A stretch of 8,104 bases of DNA. It comes from Sedimentisphaerales bacterium (GTDB lineage: Bacteria > Planctomycetota > Phycisphaerae > Sedimentisphaerales > SG8-4). The DNA is taken from NCBI GenBank assembly GCA_016928975.1, contig JAFGJR010000185.1, forward strand, positions 1 to 8,104, read 5' to 3'. The first letter of the stretch is position 1; the number at the start of each line of letters is the position of its first letter. The position numbers and the translations under genes were made by a program. The notes below the pieces were generated by a model. That model was not told the origin of the DNA, ran no database searches, and saw nothing but the letters and a program-made list of their open reading frames with translations. Below, piece by piece: positions 7,034-8,104 of the stretch.

Positions 7034-7237
7034 TCAGCAGGGTGTGACCGCTTTGGCCTCCGGGCCCTTCTTGCCCTGGGCCGCCTCGTACTCTACCGCC
7101 TGCCCCTCCTTCAGTGTCTTGAACCCTGTTCCATTGATGTTCGAATGATGGACGAACAGGTCCTCGCCACCATCATCGGGCACGATGAATCCGAAGCCCT
7201 TCTGCTCGCTGAACCACTTCACTGTACCTCTTGCCAC
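7034..7237 (-). CDS. Cold-shock domain protein (CspA family)
   Basis: A 67-residue single-domain OB-fold protein that binds single-stranded RNA and DNA and acts as an RNA chaperone in the cytoplasm. The family opening GTVKWF is at residues 4-9. RNP1 is KGFGFI (13-18) and RNP2 is DLFVHHS (26-32), where many homologues have DVFVHFS, so one stacking aromatic is His. The length is normal for the family. The start codon is GTG at 7237, with GAGGAG 7 nt upstream; this start gives the canonical N-terminus MARGTVKWF. The gene has its own intrinsic terminator, so it is monocistronic. Whether it is cold-induced or constitutive cannot be told; a gene number such as cspA is not assigned because paralogues are common. 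Confidence 0.97.
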   Translation of the reverse strand: MARGTVKWFSEQKGFGFIVPDDGGEDLFVHHSNINGTGFKTLKEGQAVEYEAAQGKKGPEAKAVTPC

Positions 7238-7579
7238 GTGCTCTCTCCTCGGCCTCGCAGGCCTGCAACATCATTCCCTCTGTTGTTCATTGTAAGGGGT
7301 ATACTCCGAGGGAGGAAAGCGTACTCCTTAACACGCGTGACATTGTATCCCGTCATGTCCCCGGCAACCAGAAAATTCGCAAAAAAGTGATGCAATCCCG
7401 ATGGGTTGTGCCTCTGGCGGGCCGCCGCCGGTGAAGTCGCCGGGTGGGAACGCCGAAGAAGAGATCAGGGCACGCGCCGGACAGTCGTGCGCCGACCTTG
7501 TCACCGGCAGAAGCCGGGGGTTCAGGACAGTGCTGAGGGTAGGACCTCGCAGCAGAATTGAGTAGTCGAGGATGGAAAC
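7238..7579. other. Divergent intergenic region (342 bp) with GC-rich hairpins
   Basis: This gap separates the cold-shock gene (leftward) from the gene at 7580 (rightward), so it should hold both promoters. The stretch 7416-7517 carries several short stems: GGCGG-G-CCGCC at 7416-7426, CCGGTG/CGCCGG with an AAGT loop at 7428-7443, and CCGGC/GCCGG with an AGAA loop at 7504-7517. I compared it from memory with common riboswitch classes (cobalamin, ZTP, c-di-GMP, glycine, TPP) and found no match. A 14-codon frame starting at the ATG at 7390 is not supported as a gene. No convincing rightward promoter was seen. Confidence 0.4.
7289..7318 (-). promoter_or_regulatory. Possible promoter of the cold-shock gene (weak)
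   Basis: On the minus strand, TACAAT (7289-7294) is a good -10 box, with TTTCCT (7313-7318) 18 bp upstream as a poor -35. This would give a leader of about 45 nt before the GTG. A second TACAAT lies at 7342-7347 with no better -35, so the choice between them is uncertain. Confidence 0.3.
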
Positions 7580-8104
7580 ATGCGATGGTCAGATTCTGTG
7601 CTGACGGCTCTGGTGGCGATGCTTGCAGGGGCGAGTTTTGGGTATCTCATGCCGCACAGTGCCGCCGGCAAGGAGAAGGGCCGGTGGATGCCACTGGGGT
7701 TTGAGAAAGGCATGGAAGTATTCCTTGGGACATCGCGTGCGTTCTTCCCCTACGAGCCGCGCTTCGTGAGAGAGGGGGACTGCAAGTTATCGGGCCGAGT
7801 GAAGTGGTTCCGCCCAGCCAGCGACGATCCCGGCCAGGCGCGACTTGGCTATGGCGTGGATTTCACCGCCCCGCCGACGACCAGCGGTGACCGCCATGCG
7901 GCCGGGCCGATGTGGTCGCCATACAACGTGCAGCTCTGCTTCACGATGCTCGACGCCGACGGCTTTCGACTGCACACTGTCCGGACCGCCGTCCAGCGAC
8001 TGGATCCAGCCCAGTCGTGCAGTCTGCGGGACATCGTACGACAGCCGATCCCCGGCGGCGTCGCCAGGCGTACGGAGAAGATTGAGTGCCGTCTCTGCTT
8101 CGAA
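7580..8104 (+). CDS. Hypothetical membrane-anchored protein, 3' end missing
   Basis: An ATG at 7580 opens a frame of 175 codons with no stop before the right edge of the window. GAGG lies 8 nt upstream. The N-terminus MRWSDSVLTALVAMLAGASFGYLM has an early Arg followed by a hydrophobic helix, indicating a signal anchor or uncleaved signal peptide. The rest is hydrophilic and likely lies outside the membrane. It includes LSGRVKWFRPASDDPGQARL around residues 69-88, then a patch leading into FTMLDADGFRLHTVRTAV (about residues 122-139). Codons favour G or C at the third position, as in the neighbouring genes, and no other frame here is as long, which supports it as real. I do not recognise the family. 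The GRVKWF string resembles the opening of cold-shock domains, but nothing after it fits RNP1, so I take it as coincidence. It is transcribed divergently from the cold-shock gene. Confidence 0.65.
   Translation, partial: MRWSDSVLTALVAMLAGASFGYLMPHSAAGKEKGRWMPLGFEKGMEVFLGTSRAFFPYEPRFVREGDCKLSGRVKWFRPASDDPGQARLGYGVDFTAPPTTSGDRHAAGPMWSPYNVQLCFTMLDADGFRLHTVRTAVQRLDPAQSCSLRDIVRQPIPGGVARRTEKIECRLCFE

Noticed and set aside
7390..7434. A 14-codon possible leader peptide (MQSRWVVPLAGRRR)
   Set aside because: No ribosome-binding site, and no regulatory codon run or attenuator structure tied to it.
7778..7820. GRVKWF string in the right-edge gene as a second cold-shock domain or PilZ-like motif
   Set aside because: It is not followed by RNP1/RNP2, and no RxxxR motif precedes it in the PilZ arrangement; most likely coincidence.

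Overview
The window looks like part of a GC-rich bacterial chromosome, most likely from the Planctomycetota. That assignment rests on recalled protein style: the URO-D-like protein, the sensor-kinase core and the short cold-shock protein resemble planctomycete homologues. No taxonomic marker gene is present, and no mobile element, CRISPR array, rRNA or tRNA was recognised.

Layout, left to right. (1) Positions 1-1812 (+): a sodium:solute symporter cut by the left edge. (2) 1813-2098: a convergent intergenic gap with two palindromic structures. One is a GGGGAC/GTCCCC hairpin; the other is a 56-bp nested double hairpin that ends just before the stop codon of the opposing gene. (3) 2099-4725 (-): a two-gene unit of a GntP-type sugar-acid permease and, 38 bp downstream, a URO-D/corrinoid-methyltransferase-like protein. 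A TATAAT-type promoter lies upstream of the permease. (4) 5025-6137 (+): a PAS sensor histidine kinase that appears catalytically dead. The phosphoacceptor His is Arg, the N-box Asn is Asp, the G1 box is altered and the PAS domain is too short. (5) 6146-6754 (-): an unrecognised, possibly exported protein, convergent with the kinase. It has a near-consensus promoter and a leader of about 120 nt. (6) 7034-7237 (-): a cold-shock-domain protein with a clear intrinsic terminator. (7) 7238-7579: a divergent intergenic region with GC-rich hairpins. (8) 7580-8104 (+): a membrane-anchored hypothetical protein that runs off the right edge.

The left half is concerned with solute uptake (Na+-coupled symporter, GntP permease) beside a possible methyl-transfer enzyme. 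This fits catabolism of sugars or sugar acids, perhaps methylated ones, but the substrate is not visible in the sequence. The right half holds signalling, stress and unknown genes with no evident joint pathway. The best leads are the degenerate histidine kinase, the GntP/URO-D pairing and the nested palindrome at 2034-2089. I see no convincing evidence of a wholly new multi-gene system.
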